Below, in pieces: positions 1-15,052 of a stretch of DNA of 64,000 nucleotides. Numbering within the stretch: the stretch's first letter is position 1; each line of letters opens with the position of its first letter. The notes below the pieces were generated by a model. The model saw only the letters and a program-made list of their open reading frames with translations, did not search any database and was not told where the DNA came from. The stretch spans positions 3,782,001 through 3,846,000 of the forward strand of contig NC_065872.1 of assembly GCF_933775445.1 (NCBI RefSeq), written 5' to 3'. This stretch comes from Argentina anserina. Its lineage: Eukaryota; Streptophyta; Magnoliopsida; Rosales; Rosaceae. The translations under genes and the position numbers were made by a program.

Positions 1-372
1 TACAACACCTTGCTTGCATCAATCAATAAATTGAATTCGAAATCCTAAATCACTAGAGCCACAAGAAATAGTGCGAAAAATAAGTCGAGATGCAAATGTT
101 ATCTTAGCTTATAATCTAATGCAGTTGATTTCTCACAGTTTAAAAACTTAAATTCTCAACCTAGCACAACAACATTCAATTGAATTCAGCTCCATAATGC
201 TCATTTCGCTTCCGAAATCCAAAGTCATCCAAATTCAGAAACCCTAAGCTTACCGTCACAAAATCAAAGCAATCAACAAAGCACACTGCAAACAACAATC
301 ACATCTCACAATCCAAATAGATCTTAATTCACCGAAAATCGAAAACTCATAGAGAGAGAGAGAGAGACGAAC

Positions 373-629
373 TTGCGGTTCTGGACGTCGCTGCAAATGT
401 ACTCGGTGAGCTGGACGACGGAGCCTTTCCTGACGTGGCCGGTCTTGACGAGGTCGTTGAGCTGAGTCGCGACCATGGCGTGCTGAGCCCAAACACCGTC
501 GGAGACCATGAGCCGGTACCTCTCCTGCGAACCGATGAGCTTCACATCGGTGACCTGCATCAGCGGCTTCAGGTTCACATCGCCGCCGATGATGGCGGCG
601 ACCGCGTTCGGCGTCAGCTGCACCGGCAT
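373..629 (-). CDS. RPA1: Replication protein A 70 kDa DNA-binding subunit (RPA1), first coding exon only
   Basis: RPA1 is the large subunit of the heterotrimer that coats single-stranded DNA in replication, recombination and repair in the nucleus. The exon encodes 85 residues starting MPVQLTPNAVAAI and ending YICSDVQNRK. This is the conserved N-terminal RPA1 domain (DBD-F/RPA70N), with the family pattern of a start at MPV, then QERYR near residue 40 and VRKGSVVQL near residue 70. I chose the ATG at 629 because family members begin there. An in-frame ATG upstream (659) would add ten residues with no family support. The donor gt is at 372-371, so the codon for the last K is split. Sequence 1-371 reads as intron 1, with no recognisable second exon, and the rest of the gene lies beyond the left edge. 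Plants usually have several RPA1 paralogues and I cannot say which this is. Confidence 0.9.
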
Positions 630-635
630 TTCCGA

Positions 636-643
636 AAACCCTA
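636..643 (+). promoter_or_regulatory. Telo-box (AAACCCTA) in the RPA1 leader
   Basis: AAACCCTA lies seven bases upstream of the RPA1 ATG (the gene is on the minus strand). Such telo-boxes are common just upstream of plant replication and translation genes. A TATA-like stretch read on the minus strand lies at about 812-819, a plausible distance from the start. Confidence 0.5.
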
Positions 644-659
644 GGGGTAGAATTGGCAA

Positions 660-1930
660 AATGAGGTGAGATTATCGAGGAAATGAGAGAGGGAGAGGGT
701 GTGGGAGTTGGCGGGGGGTGTCTGGGGGTTAAGGGTTAAACCGACTCGGATAGAAATGAGGGGATTTTTGAATTTCGAAAACTGGGTTCGGTTCAGTGGG
801 CTCTGGATCCTTATATATGAAAGACGCTTACGATTAAATTACACTTATGTCCTCCTCCGGGTCCTTTCCACTTCGCTCGGATCGGCCTATTTAGTGCGTG
901 CTTGGTGCTCGATAGTATTGTGAGTCGCTCTATTGTTAGTACTTGGCCTACTCTCATTTGAGTTGTAGGCTCACTCAAGTCTAGCTTGCACCATGTTTGG
1001 TGAAAGGAGGAGAGAGGGGTGGTTACTACTTGCGCGGTTTGAATCAGATGATCATTCATCAAAATCCGGTGCATTGTAGGGTTGTCACTTGGGCGGTTTA
1101 CCGATTTCAAAACCAAAATTAGTGATACGACACTTATTTACGGACTTACAAAATCAACAAAGAGGCACAATGACATTCTGATAGTCAACTCGAACTGTCT
1201 ATGACATCAATCGTTGTGGCATTCACGGTCGTGATTGCGAGCGTTATTTGTCATATGTTCTTGTCCATTTCACACTATGACTACTTTACATGCCACTAAA
1301 ATAATGATCATAACATTTGAAAACACAACTCGTTGACAACTTAGCGAGCCATGATTGACAATTTTCACAATACCTTGCACCCTTTTTTCCCTAAAATTTG
1401 AGAATTTGATATTAATTCAACTTGTCTCGACATAAAACTAATGTTCCTACTACGCTACAAAATAAATAAAATAAAATATAATATTTCTATATGAAACCTC
1501 ACATTTATTAATTTATTACTAAAACGTGTTTCACTTGCTTTGTGCTGTGCGGCACAAGTGACATTGATGATGCGTCAGAAAACATTAAACATACACAATG
1601 CATCGTCACTCTAACAAGCCTATTATCTCTATTTCACCAACTCTCGAACCTCTGAATCTTCTTTTTTCCGAATTCCGAAATATAGGATTTTAAAAACAAC
1701 ACAATTAAACATAAATATACTAGTGTAAAGTGTAAAGTAACAGCAATGTCACAATTTAACCCAAAACAATTACAGGACACGGGTTTGTCACCCTTTTTAC
1801 CCTCATGACCTCATCCTCGGGGTGGGGTATCAGACCAAGTGACTAACCCAAAAAAAGCTACAAGAGGGGGATTCCAACTCCCAACTCCATCTCATGTCTC
1901 CCAGAATCAGAAAGCCAACCCACAACTGTA
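660..1930. other. Intergenic: shared 5' region of RPA1 and the F-box gene
   Basis: This is the space between two divergently transcribed genes. Apart from the RPA1 leader and TATA-like site I see no gene, RNA or clear repeat. Short open frames on both strands have no coding character. The stretch 1380-1750 is AT-rich and unremarkable. Confidence 0.6.
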
Positions 1931-1938
1931 GTTCTTCA

Positions 1939-1944
1939 TATAAA
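1939..1944 (+). promoter_or_regulatory. TATA box of the F-box gene
   Basis: TATAAA lies 79 bases upstream of the F-box protein ATG at 2018, followed by a C-rich leader. The position fits a plant core promoter with a short 5' leader. Confidence 0.5.
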
Positions 1945-2017
1945 CCCCCCAAACCCCAACTCTTCCTTCCAAGACTGAGACTTTTAGGGCAAACACTCTC
2001 TCAGTCTAAACCCATCA

Positions 2018-3154
2018 ATGGCAGGCTATCCACCCGAAGAAGTCGTCGAACAAATCCTTCACTGCTTGCCCCCAAAAGCCATAGTCAAATGCACCCTTGT
2101 CTCCAAATCATGGATGTCTCTGATCAAAAGCTCCGACTTCATCCACGCCCACCTCCGCCACACTGTCCGAACCAGCCACCGCACCGGCCACCACCTCCGT
2201 CTCCTCAGGTCAGTCGACGTGGAGCATAACCACCGCGCCTTCTTCTCCTTGCATTTTGAAAGCCCTGATTTCTGTGAGTACACTCAGCTCGAAACCCCGT
2301 TCCGTTTTATTACAAATAATGAGTATTGCAAGGGGAAGACCAACCCTAGAATCGATGTGGTAGCAACTTGTAATGGTCTCGTGTGTCTTGCTGATTATTT
2401 GTGTCTTATTTGGAACCCATCTATAAGAAAGTATGTAGTTTTGCCTAGAACAACTGCTACTCAGAAGAAGGACTTGACTAGGGTGATGAAAAGTTTCGGG
2501 TTTGGTTACGATTCTAGGAACAGGGACTACAAGGTTTTGAGGATTTTGAGTGATGGCTTTCGTGAGTTTGAGGTCTATTCATTAGCCAGGGGGAGTTGGA
2601 AGAGGATTGGTGATGTTCCTAAAGATTTTATGCCTCATTATTATAGTAAAAACCTTGAATATAGACATGTTTCTGTTGATAATGCTTTGCATTGGTTAGT
2701 TTTGCGGCGGCAGAAGAACAAGGACAATGCCATTGTGTGTTTTGATCTGGAGGGTGAGACATTCACTGAGATGGTGGTGCCGGATAGTTTGAGGAGAGAG
2801 TTGTGCTATATATCGAAGTATAGGGAGTGGCTGGCCTTGATCAGGTGTAAAATTATAGGACAGGAGCCTACTAGTTCTGGTTTTTTCATGTGGGTAATGA
2901 ATGATTATGGTGTTGCAGAATCGTGGACTATGTTGTTCAGTGTGCGTCTGATAGGATTTGCATATGAACCGCTTAGTTTGACAACGAATGGGGAGCTGGT
3001 GCTCAAGAGGGATTTTGGTGATGAGCCAGTTTGGGTGGACCTTAATAAGAATTATGCTAAAGCTTTTGGAACTAAAGGATATAAGTACTATTTCCTGGAT
3101 TGTTTTGTAGAGAGCATTGTTTTACTTGGCCAATGTGATGCTATTTCGTATTGA
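2018..3154 (+). CDS. F-box protein with F-box-associated (FBA) domain, CPR1/CPR30-like
   Basis: This intronless gene encodes 378 residues, a usual length for this class. An N-terminal F-box covers about residues 3-47 (PPEEVVEQILHCLPPKAIVK, then a VSKSW motif), the part that binds SKP1 in an SCF ubiquitin ligase. The remainder is an F-box-associated interaction domain: CNGLVCL at 118-124, WNPSIRKY at 132-139 and FGFGYDSRNRDYKV from 150 are its hallmark strips. It probably recruits an unknown substrate for ubiquitination. These families are large and fast evolving, so the substrate cannot be predicted. The frame is intact and starts 79 bases after a TATA box. It is tail-to-tail with the thermospermine synthase gene. 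Confidence 0.9.
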   Translation: MAGYPPEEVVEQILHCLPPKAIVKCTLVSKSWMSLIKSSDFIHAHLRHTVRTSHRTGHHLRLLRSVDVEHNHRAFFSLHFESPDFCEYTQLETPFRFITNNEYCKGKTNPRIDVVATCNGLVCLADYLCLIWNPSIRKYVVLPRTTATQKKDLTRVMKSFGFGYDSRNRDYKVLRILSDGFREFEVYSLARGSWKRIGDVPKDFMPHYYSKNLEYRHVSVDNALHWLVLRRQKNKDNAIVCFDLEGETFTEMVVPDSLRRELCYISKYREWLALIRCKIIGQEPTSSGFFMWVMNDYGVAESWTMLFSVRLIGFAYEPLSLTTNGELVLKRDFGDEPVWVDLNKNYAKAFGTKGYKYYFLDCFVESIVLLGQCDAISY

Positions 3155-4247
3155 GGATGGGGAGTACCTTTTGCCCCACCTTCTCAATGCTAATCTGAAA
3201 TCAAATGGTATTGAACGTTAAGGTATCTCTCGCCATTGGCTCTTTGCTCTTGGATTATGGCACATTTGGAAGCAGTGATGCAGGTGCACTGATTGTTCTG
3301 GTCTCCGAAATCCAAATGTGGCTTCCTAATCTCATATTTAGCTTGCTGAAGTCTATTTAAAGCGAACAGGGTGCTCAATTCTCCGGCTTGCAAGGCACAT
3401 TATGCAGCTAGCAGTTTCAAGTCTTGTACTGTAGTAATATGTGTTTCAGGTGTGTGATAAGCAATTTAGTGGTCTATGGTGAAGTGCTTTTCTACGGAGC
3501 TTGGTGTTGGTCAGTAGTAGAAGCTGAAATTTGGGGTTGCATGAAGAACTTGAAATGGTTTAGTACTACTGCAAAGGTTTTTAATGGGAGATTGATTCTT
3601 GCTTGGCTGTGAATATGATTCTTCAACCTTTGGATAACTTGCACCTTCTGTACAGTCTAATAAATAGCTGTTGACTTGGAAGGTAAAGATTAGAAATTTG
3701 GAAGGCTTGAAGCATAAGCTTGGAGTGAACTTTGAGTCCTTGATGTCCCTTTTTTGCTGTCTTCTCTGTGGATGTAGCTGAATCGCTCGGATAAGCTTAA
3801 ACTAGAACTGTTCTTTTCATAAACTGCTTAAACTAGAACTGTTGCTAGCGATTGTAGGTCTGTAGCTAGGTGTTTGGTCTTTTACTATCTCTGTAAGTAA
3901 ATGCAATATAAACTAACAATTTATTGGACTTACAAATTTTCAAATGATGTTCAACTCCTTCGAGATTGTTTGTAACTTTGATGATTTATTTAGAGCTGAT
4001 TTGGATTTGTTGGAACAAATACGGATTAGTCCGCCACTGAAATGGCAATGCAACATAGTGACATCTATTGGGAGCTGATCCAATTATTTCATAACCATAA
4101 ATCTCAGATTAAAGCCAATGTTATCTCTCAGAAACTCAAAACTAGTTCCGACTTGAAGACCAAAATAAAAAGTTCTTAATTTTACATATTATCCAAATAC
4201 TTAAATTATTGTCACCGGCCTTGCTTCTATGGCAGCACAGAACACAT
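3155..4247. other. Convergent 3' region between the F-box gene and ACL5
   Basis: This space between two stop codons facing each other should hold the 3' UTRs of both genes. No coding signal or repeat was recognised. The short open frames (for example 3424-3612) lack family similarity or codon character. Confidence 0.6.
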
Positions 4248-6414
<2,167 letters not shown>

Positions 6415-7384
6415 GACAGCAGCACACAGAAACGAATAGGTGATTGTGATGGAGAACAAACAACGAGTACAATAGCATGAACAATGTGAGTGACCAACTG
6501 ACCAGACTACAGACTGACTATATATTTAGAACAATGAAGCGTTACGTACTATAACGTTCCATTCCTGCTTGCTTCGAGGATAAGACTGACGGGTTTTAGA
6601 CTTTACACACTGATAATTTTACTGGCCAACTAAGAGTGATTCAGCAATGTAGCAAAGATGATTTACTGCATGAACCAGCTTATTGTACAGGTAAAATGAG
6701 TCGAGGGCCCACCTTTTCAACGTTATCCTCCTCTTTCGGCAATCCTACTCAACCACCATTTACTTCAACAAATGGTAATTGTGCTGGTTACCCTTCTAAG
6801 TTCATACTTGATTCAAAACAAACATCGCATTGGCATCCCAAACCAACATTTATAGTATTCGAATGGCACTTGCCTACAATTCGGTATTATGCACGAGTTT
6901 CTTGCGAACTGGTTGAAAAACTACATGATCACCATTGGCTTCAACTAGGCAGCGGATCACATTAGGCCAATGGCAGGTTCATAGAAACTATGAAATGTTG
7001 AGACATGCTTCAAGCTTCATGGAATAGGGGGAAAGATAGAATCTTCACACATTAGAGTTGAATTTCACTCCTTCTGTCCATCTTACGATAGATCATCTTT
7101 AAGTCATTCACATTCCTTCCCTTCAGGCTTCAGACTTGCATACAATTTAGCTTTGAACAACATGATAAGGTGATCAAAAATTCATAAAATTCTTAATGAT
7201 AAAAGATTAAAGTATCAAGTATGAAATAATTCAAGATAAATTATCCGCCCCATCTCTCAAGTACACAAAATTTGCCAAGGAACATGATAAAACTAGAACA
7301 ACCAAGTCTGAGGCTAAACTTTTGATCAAAAAGATAAGAGCCCGAAGCTAAAGTTATGAACTTGAGTATCTTAAAGCATGTGTC
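6415..7384. other. Intergenic between ACL5 5' end and RPS3 3' end
   Basis: This stretch should hold the ACL5 leader and promoter (6415 to about 6650) and then the RPS3 3' flank. The open frame at 6636-6965 shows no family signature. No repeat structure was recognised. Confidence 0.55.
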
Positions 7385-9534
<2,150 letters not shown>

Positions 9535-9597
9535 TTTTTGGAGATTGCGCGCGGCTGCAGATTACGAGATCTGTAAATGTGGTGGCGGGAGCTCTGC

Positions 9598-9659
9598 AAA
9601 CCCTAGCTTCTGCTTTGATAGCACCACGTTTGTGATTTGAGGATAAATAGCTAGGGTTT
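9598..9659. promoter_or_regulatory. Pair of telo-boxes upstream of RPS3
   Basis: AAACCCTA occurs at 9598-9605 on the plus strand and again on the minus strand at 9652-9659, 65-125 bases upstream of the RPS3 ATG. Such motifs are typical of plant ribosomal protein promoters, where they work with other boxes in meristem-active expression. Confidence 0.55.
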
Positions 9660-10103
9660 ATATGAATTGACGGCTGCGATTGGTTTGATGGACGGTTGGG
9701 ATTTGTTCTGGTTTGTCCTTTTGTTTTGGTTTTGGGCCTCTAGGTTACAAAACCTTTTCTGTTTTGGGCGTGTGAATTTGGTTAGTTGTAGCGGGCTGGG
9801 TTTCTACACACTTTCAATCAACGTTAAGTTGGGCCCAAGTCATTTCATGTGTTGCTTTCAATCCTACTGACAAGCTTTTGCGAGTTACCAAAGGTGCACG
9901 GGAGCAGTCTACATCTCGCCAACTATTGAGGGATTAGTGGCACCTTTGCTAAACTCTGCGCTTAGCAAAGATGAGTGTTAATCTTCACTCAATGCGTTAA
10001 TTAATCCATCGCTGCATGAGATGCTGATGCTAATGTCTTGACTTATTACCGGCGAGATGTATCTGCTCTGGTATAGCTTTAGTAGGTTTATGCATTGGTA
10101 AGA

Positions 10104-10198
10104 CTTAAGAGGCCGATATTGGTATTATTGTTGCCGATACAAGTCATACCACAGCAGCAGCCGGTGGTGCTTCTGATATTGTGCTAACTAAACCTTTA
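10104..10198 (+). pseudogene. Fragment of a plasma-membrane H+-ATPase (P-type) gene
   Basis: One frame reads ADIGIIVADT, then a short altered stretch, then GGASDIVLTKP and a stop. It matches the strongly conserved strip after the GDGVNDAP motif of plant plasma-membrane proton pumps (ADIGIAVADATDAARSASD followed by IVLTEPG). A few extra residues lie in the middle, and the sequence just upstream resembles the GDGVNDAPALKKA part with deletions. No other exon is seen nearby, so it is an isolated, broken fragment. Confidence 0.7.
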
Positions 10199-10285
10199 TG
10201 AACAAAGTTACAAAGTATGCTCGTGACATACTTAACGCCCTTTAAGCTTTATTAGACCATCTCCAACCTAAAAGGCTAAAAAAAA

Positions 10286-10379
10286 TTCGGGGCTAATAAT
10301 TTAGTCATGTAAATTGATATTATTCATCGATGTGACATTAATCGTATCAAACCAATTACGACTAAAATTTAGCCCTGAA
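10286..10379. repeat. Short foldback (MITE-like) repeat
   Basis: Arms at 10286-10306 (TTCGGGGCTAATAATTTAGTC) and 10360-10379 are imperfect inverted repeats. The flank at about 10255-10275 (agaccatctccaacc) looks like the outer end of a larger plant MITE, and related GGGCTAAAAA-type sequence recurs inverted near 11385-11430. This suggests one degraded element of about 1.2 kb into which other repeats were inserted. Confidence 0.45.
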
Positions 10380-10658
10380 TTATATGTTTAAGTATTACAA
10401 TTTTGTATTATATTGTTATTTTAATTTATAGTAATTAAGATTGTTTTGATAATTAAGAAGTTAATTCCAACATTTTAATTAAAATTATTATATCCTCTCA
10501 CTTTCAAATTTTAAAAGATATCTCATTCAACCACATTTGACGTGATAGTATATATTTAACAAAATAAAAAATAAAACAATCACATTACAAAATCATCTAC
10601 CTCTTATGTCTAATAACTTTAAAGAAAAAATGAAGCGATAAATCAATCAAGTGTGTTG

Positions 10659-10659
<1 letters not shown>

Positions 10660-10705
<46 letters not shown>
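10660..10705. repeat. (TA)n microsatellite
   Basis: This is a pure run of about 23 TA units. The open frames that seem to code Tyr-Ile repeats here are artefacts of this run. Confidence 0.95.
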
Positions 10706-10710
<5 letters not shown>

Positions 10711-10720
10711 GCCCGATCAA

Positions 10721-11046
10721 GGATGGACGTCCACAACTCTCCAAAAGTGCGGACGTCTCAGTTTTTCGACCATCACACACCGGCGATGGAATTTCTGCTG
10801 CTAGATGGTGTTCAAGCCTCTACTTGGAGCTTCTTCTTGCCGGTGGAGCCGCCAACAACTGGTTTTCTATCTACTCCAATGAACTTGAAATTTCAGGTGA
10901 GATTTCTACCATAACCTTCGAACCTGATCTCCTTAGGCCTTCATCTTCATAGTAACAACTCCCAAAATGCATATATTGTTTATTCGGTGTGTGATCGTGG
11001 AAAAAGCAGAGACGTTCGCACTATAAGGGAGTCGCAGACGTCCATC
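10721..11046. mobile_element. Non-autonomous element with ~38-bp GACGTC-containing inverted ends
   Basis: Left end 10723-10759 (GATGGACGTCCACAACTC onward, ending GCGGACGTCTC) is matched inversely by 11009-11046 (GAGACGTTCGCAC onward, ending CAGACGTCCATC), about 75-80 percent identical over 38 bases. (TA)n tracts flank it on both sides, so a target duplication cannot be read. A degraded relative is at about 35545-35605. The internal 250 bases have no coding sequence. The class is uncertain, and the length of the ends suggests a MULE-type MITE. Confidence 0.55.
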
Positions 11047-11139
11047 TCTGAACGCCTCCATGTGTGTGTGTATATATATATATATATAGACTATTTTTTT
11101 AAATCCATGTAAGTAGAGACCAAACTAATTTTGATCATC

Positions 11140-11300
11140 AAATTAAAATTAATTATACTAATCATTAAAATTAAAATTAATTATATTAATCATCCAAATT
11201 GAAATGAATTGTACTAATTATAAAAAATTGAAATTAATTATATTAATCATCAAAATTAAAATTAATGTATTAATAAAAATATTAAAATTAATTGTAGTTG
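11140..11300. repeat. Imperfect tandem array, ~32-bp unit
   Basis: About five diverged copies of a unit like AAATTGAAATTAATTATATTAATCATC follow one another. The array is AT-rich with no coding content. Confidence 0.7.
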
Positions 11301-14300
11301 ATAAAATGTGGGAGACCTATTAAATAAACAAATGAGAATATAAACTCACTCAAATAGTTAAAATGCATTATTTTTAGCCCTTAATAATGTCTTTTAGCCT
11401 TCATCTAAACTTTTTTTAGCCCTTAACTTAAGGGAGTTGGAAATTAAGAGTGCTAAGTAAGGTGGGTTGAAGTTAGCCTTACCTACTTTAAGCTGCTAAA
11501 ACATTTCATATAATAATGCGAATGTGAAACTCTGCATAAAAAAATGGCTCAGAGACCTTTTGAGACCTAGGGCACAATGCTCTAAACACACACACGCAAT
11601 TACTTTCCTCACTAAAAAATAATTGAGAACAGAAAGTGGGTTGTGATCATCATCATTGGTAGTGTTACAATGGCACAAAGGTATGGGCGTGAATTATTAT
11701 ACTGTGATTACCTAATTGGGTCCGATTAATAAATAGGGCAGAAGCCTATAGAATCAGATTTATAGTCTCTTTTTATTTACGGCCAAAACTAGACATGACA
11801 ACCTTTCCAACCTGTTTGTTTGAAATTTAAGGAACAGAAGAATGGGGCAAAGAAGAAGGTAGATTCCCCGCTTCACATGATGTGAGTTTTTATAGCAGCA
11901 ATTTGTATAATTCGTCTGGCCTGGTTTTAGGGACCAATTGTCTATCTGATCTTGGTCTATCCTTAATGAATTGATTAGCCTTCTTAATTAAATGGGATCA
12001 TGGTCTTAGTAGGTAGTATGTGATATATTTAATTTGCTGAACTAGATTAAAGGCTGGATTAGTTTGTTAATTTAGAAGTCCTGCATTGTTGGCCAGCTCG
12101 TATAGGGGGCGATTTGGACGGTGTGATCAAAGATCGTGACTGATTTTGATCACAAGGACGAGGTTGCATCTTTGTTGCTGTTGTTTTCATGAGTTTGCTG
12201 TCATTAGCATCCTAAATCTGTGATTAGTTCAGCTAGGAAGGAGTAATGTTGAGTTTTTAATTAGAGTGGTGTAGATGTACTCTTCGTCGTTGGTGGAGAC
12301 TAGCTTAGGTTCATGTTAAGATGACATGAGCTGATCTTGTTACAATAATAAATTAATAATATATATTTAGTTAGGATATTATTTTAATGCAAGGTGCCCA
12401 CAATTTGTTAATGTTTTGTAGAAAATTAAGTGGTTAACGATGAAATTCAATGAATTGGGTTGGCAAAGAGTAAACAAGGAGAGTAGGACCATGAACACCA
12501 TAGTGCAGCAGTGCATTTGTGGTGCTGGAATTTTATGTCCTGATGTAAACCAAAACTGTGGAAAGAAAGAGTCACGTATCGGTAAAGGAACAAGGTTAAC
12601 ACAATTTTCTCCTAATGGTAATTAGACATGTTCGGATAAAACTCACATACGTCTTACGGTCTTAACCAAATCTAACAACATAACACCAAAGAGTAACCCA
12701 CATGAATTTGTTGGTCGAACAAGTTAGGCACTCAATAACTTTCTCTTGAAAGCAAGTTATTAGAGCTTAATCTCCTACATTTACAAAATTATGCACTACA
12801 CTCTCAAATAAGTAAAACTCGAGTTGAAACAATCAATTTCCTAGAAAAAGATAAGTACCTTGTGCATGGGACACGAACATGTCACAAATTTATAGCGCAA
12901 TGAAGTTCAACTAAACCTAATTTATATTAGTAGTTAGTGAGTACAGACCCACTTTACACTCCTCTGCCTAACTGGTGATTGTAAATATCTGCAACCAGGT
13001 GATCACTTTGAACCTACCTTTTTTTCCAGTTGCATAGTACACACACCCAAAAGTGGCATACTCAAAACGAATTGGCCACGAGCAAATCAAGGTCGAATAG
13101 TACTGGCTTGAATGCAAGCCAATGTATGCAACACTCGCATCATACTGGTCCAAATTTATAGATGGGAATCATAGTAGTATTGGATGGCAATGGCATCATC
13201 ATTCTCTCCAAGTCTCGACGAATATTCAAACCATTTCCAGCTATCACTCATGTTTGGGGTCCCTCTATCTATCCCAAGATCGGGAAATTAGGTTTGCAAC
13301 ATAACAAAGATGGGTCCATCGACAGAGACACATACTCAATCAGAGAATGAGAGAGTGAGAGAATCATGATCATGATCACGATCACGATCACGGTCAGGCC
13401 AAGGAATCATCACAACTTGAAGATATATATTCATAAAAGGGTACTAATAAAAATAACCCAAAACTTGAAGCGATCAAAATAAGCAGATTAGTACGACTTA
13501 TAAGGACGTACGAAGTGTGTCAATCGATAATCGAATATGACATACATCAGCCGAGAAATAATTAAACATCATGAGGTTCTAAGTTTAGTTTTCCCGTATG
13601 ATTTGTCGATAAAACGGGCTATAAAATTTAATTGTTTTCATACTCTAAATATAGAAAAAAGAAAAAAGGGGGGATAAGCACAAGCATCAAAAGCATGGAG
13701 AAGTTGAGTTACATGCCCAAAAGAGAGAACCTTTGGGTCTTCTTGTCATGTTGTTGGAGGGGTCACTATTTAGACATATCTGTCTGTCGGAATTTATAGT
13801 GCTTTGTTTTAAACTACCTATAGAATACTTTAAATTTCTACCATCAAGAGGACCCTCATTGTAACATTACAAGAAAAATAAACAAAAGAAAAATGGTCAA
13901 AAAAGCCCGTCATCTCCTTATCTGAGATTCTGTTCTTGTGGTGGTGTGTGATTGGGAACCATAAACATTATATCTAAAAAGCTGCTTTCTCCTCCCAATT
14001 ATTTCAGAGCATCTTCAAGAAACAAAATCACAAACAAGCCAGAGCAAAATCTCATTCCAAAAACCAAGCCAAGCTTTGGATTCATGGTAGATTTACTGTG
14101 CAAAACAGTCTGCTCCCACCTGTTCACTTCACTACTTATTCAGTTCTCAGTTTAAGCTCCAGAAAGAGGAGACTTGCTTTCAGGCAAGTAGAATGAGAAA
14201 GGGAATGCATAAAAGGGTTTTTGTTTCTCAGAATCAAAAGCTAATGTTGATCCTGAATGAAAAAGGAGATTCATGTATAGACACACCAGATTTTTTAGTC

Positions 14301-14640
14301 TTTGTTGACAAGCACAAAAAGTTAAATAAAAGCTGTACTCTTTCATTATCTTTGGATTTTGGAATAAGGAATAATATAACTCTTTAAAATTCCCCAAGCA
14401 AAATCATATGCTTTTTGACAAATTGGAGAAAAAAAAAAGGAAAAGAAACACTTGGTTCATGACACAAACACTTCTTAGTTCTTACTTTTCTCTTCAATTA
14501 GATCCAAGAGTTACAAGACTTACAGTGAAATGGAGGAGGCAATTATTGTCTTAGAAGTGAGTGAAGAAAGACCTAGAAGGGTGACAGTAGTTCACAGATA
14601 CAGTAAAAAACAAAAACAAGAAGTTACAGAATCTAATTAA
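11301..14640. other. Intergenic, no gene recognised
   Basis: The sequence is AT-rich with scattered short open frames (12440-12625, 13122-13350, 14193-14397), none with a family signature. A short hexanucleotide repeat of ATGATC/ACGATC type lies at 13363-13393. The last 200 bases are probably the 3' flank of the ELF4-like gene. Confidence 0.5.
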
Positions 14641-14701
14641 TCATCTATTTTAATTTCTTCCAACACATGAAAAAGAATTAACAAGAGATCATTATTGTTC
14701 T

Positions 14702-15052
14702 CTATGAAGGCCTATTCCTCTTGTGCCCAGCTTTACCATCTGATTTCAAAGCACCACCACTGGAGTCTCCCTCAGATGAAGTCTCCATAGATTTGGTGAA
14801 GGAGCTTGAGAGATCAGCATAGAGGTCTACCACCCTCCTAATGTTGTTGTTGAGCTCTCTGATCAAACCCACATTTCGGCTCAAGTTGTCAGGGATCTTA
14901 GACTCATGGTTTTGGTTTATCTCATTTATGAGCAACCTGTTCTGGTCCAAGATATCCTGGACTTGAACAAAGCTCTTCTGAAATGTCTGCAACACTTTGC
15001 CATCAATTTGGGTTCCATTGCCAACTAGCCCAGAAAATGTGTCCCCTTCCAT
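14702..15052 (-). CDS. ELF4-like protein (DUF1313), ELF4-LIKE 3/4 type
   Basis: This single coding exon gives a small nuclear protein of 116 residues. Members of the EARLY FLOWERING 4 family act with ELF3 and LUX in the evening complex or related clock outputs, and the ELF4-like branch is less understood. The diagnostic core is GKVLQTFQKSFVQVQDILDQ at about residues 18-37, followed by NRLLINEINQNHESK, then PDNLSRNVGLIRELNNNI and RRVVDLYADLS. The core forms two helices of an antiparallel coiled coil. The tail (SSEGDSSGG, GHKRNRPS) is polar and basic. The length and the start MEGDTFSGL match the ELF4-L2/3/4 branch rather than ELF4 itself. A leader intron is likely. Confidence 0.92.
   Translation of the reverse strand: MEGDTFSGLVGNGTQIDGKVLQTFQKSFVQVQDILDQNRLLINEINQNHESKIPDNLSRNVGLIRELNNNIRRVVDLYADLSSSFTKSMETSSEGDSSGGALKSDGKAGHKRNRPS

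Noticed and set aside
10651..10952. Two overlapping open frames beginning with long Tyr-Ile repeats
   Set aside because: They are translations of a TA microsatellite running into a transposon end.
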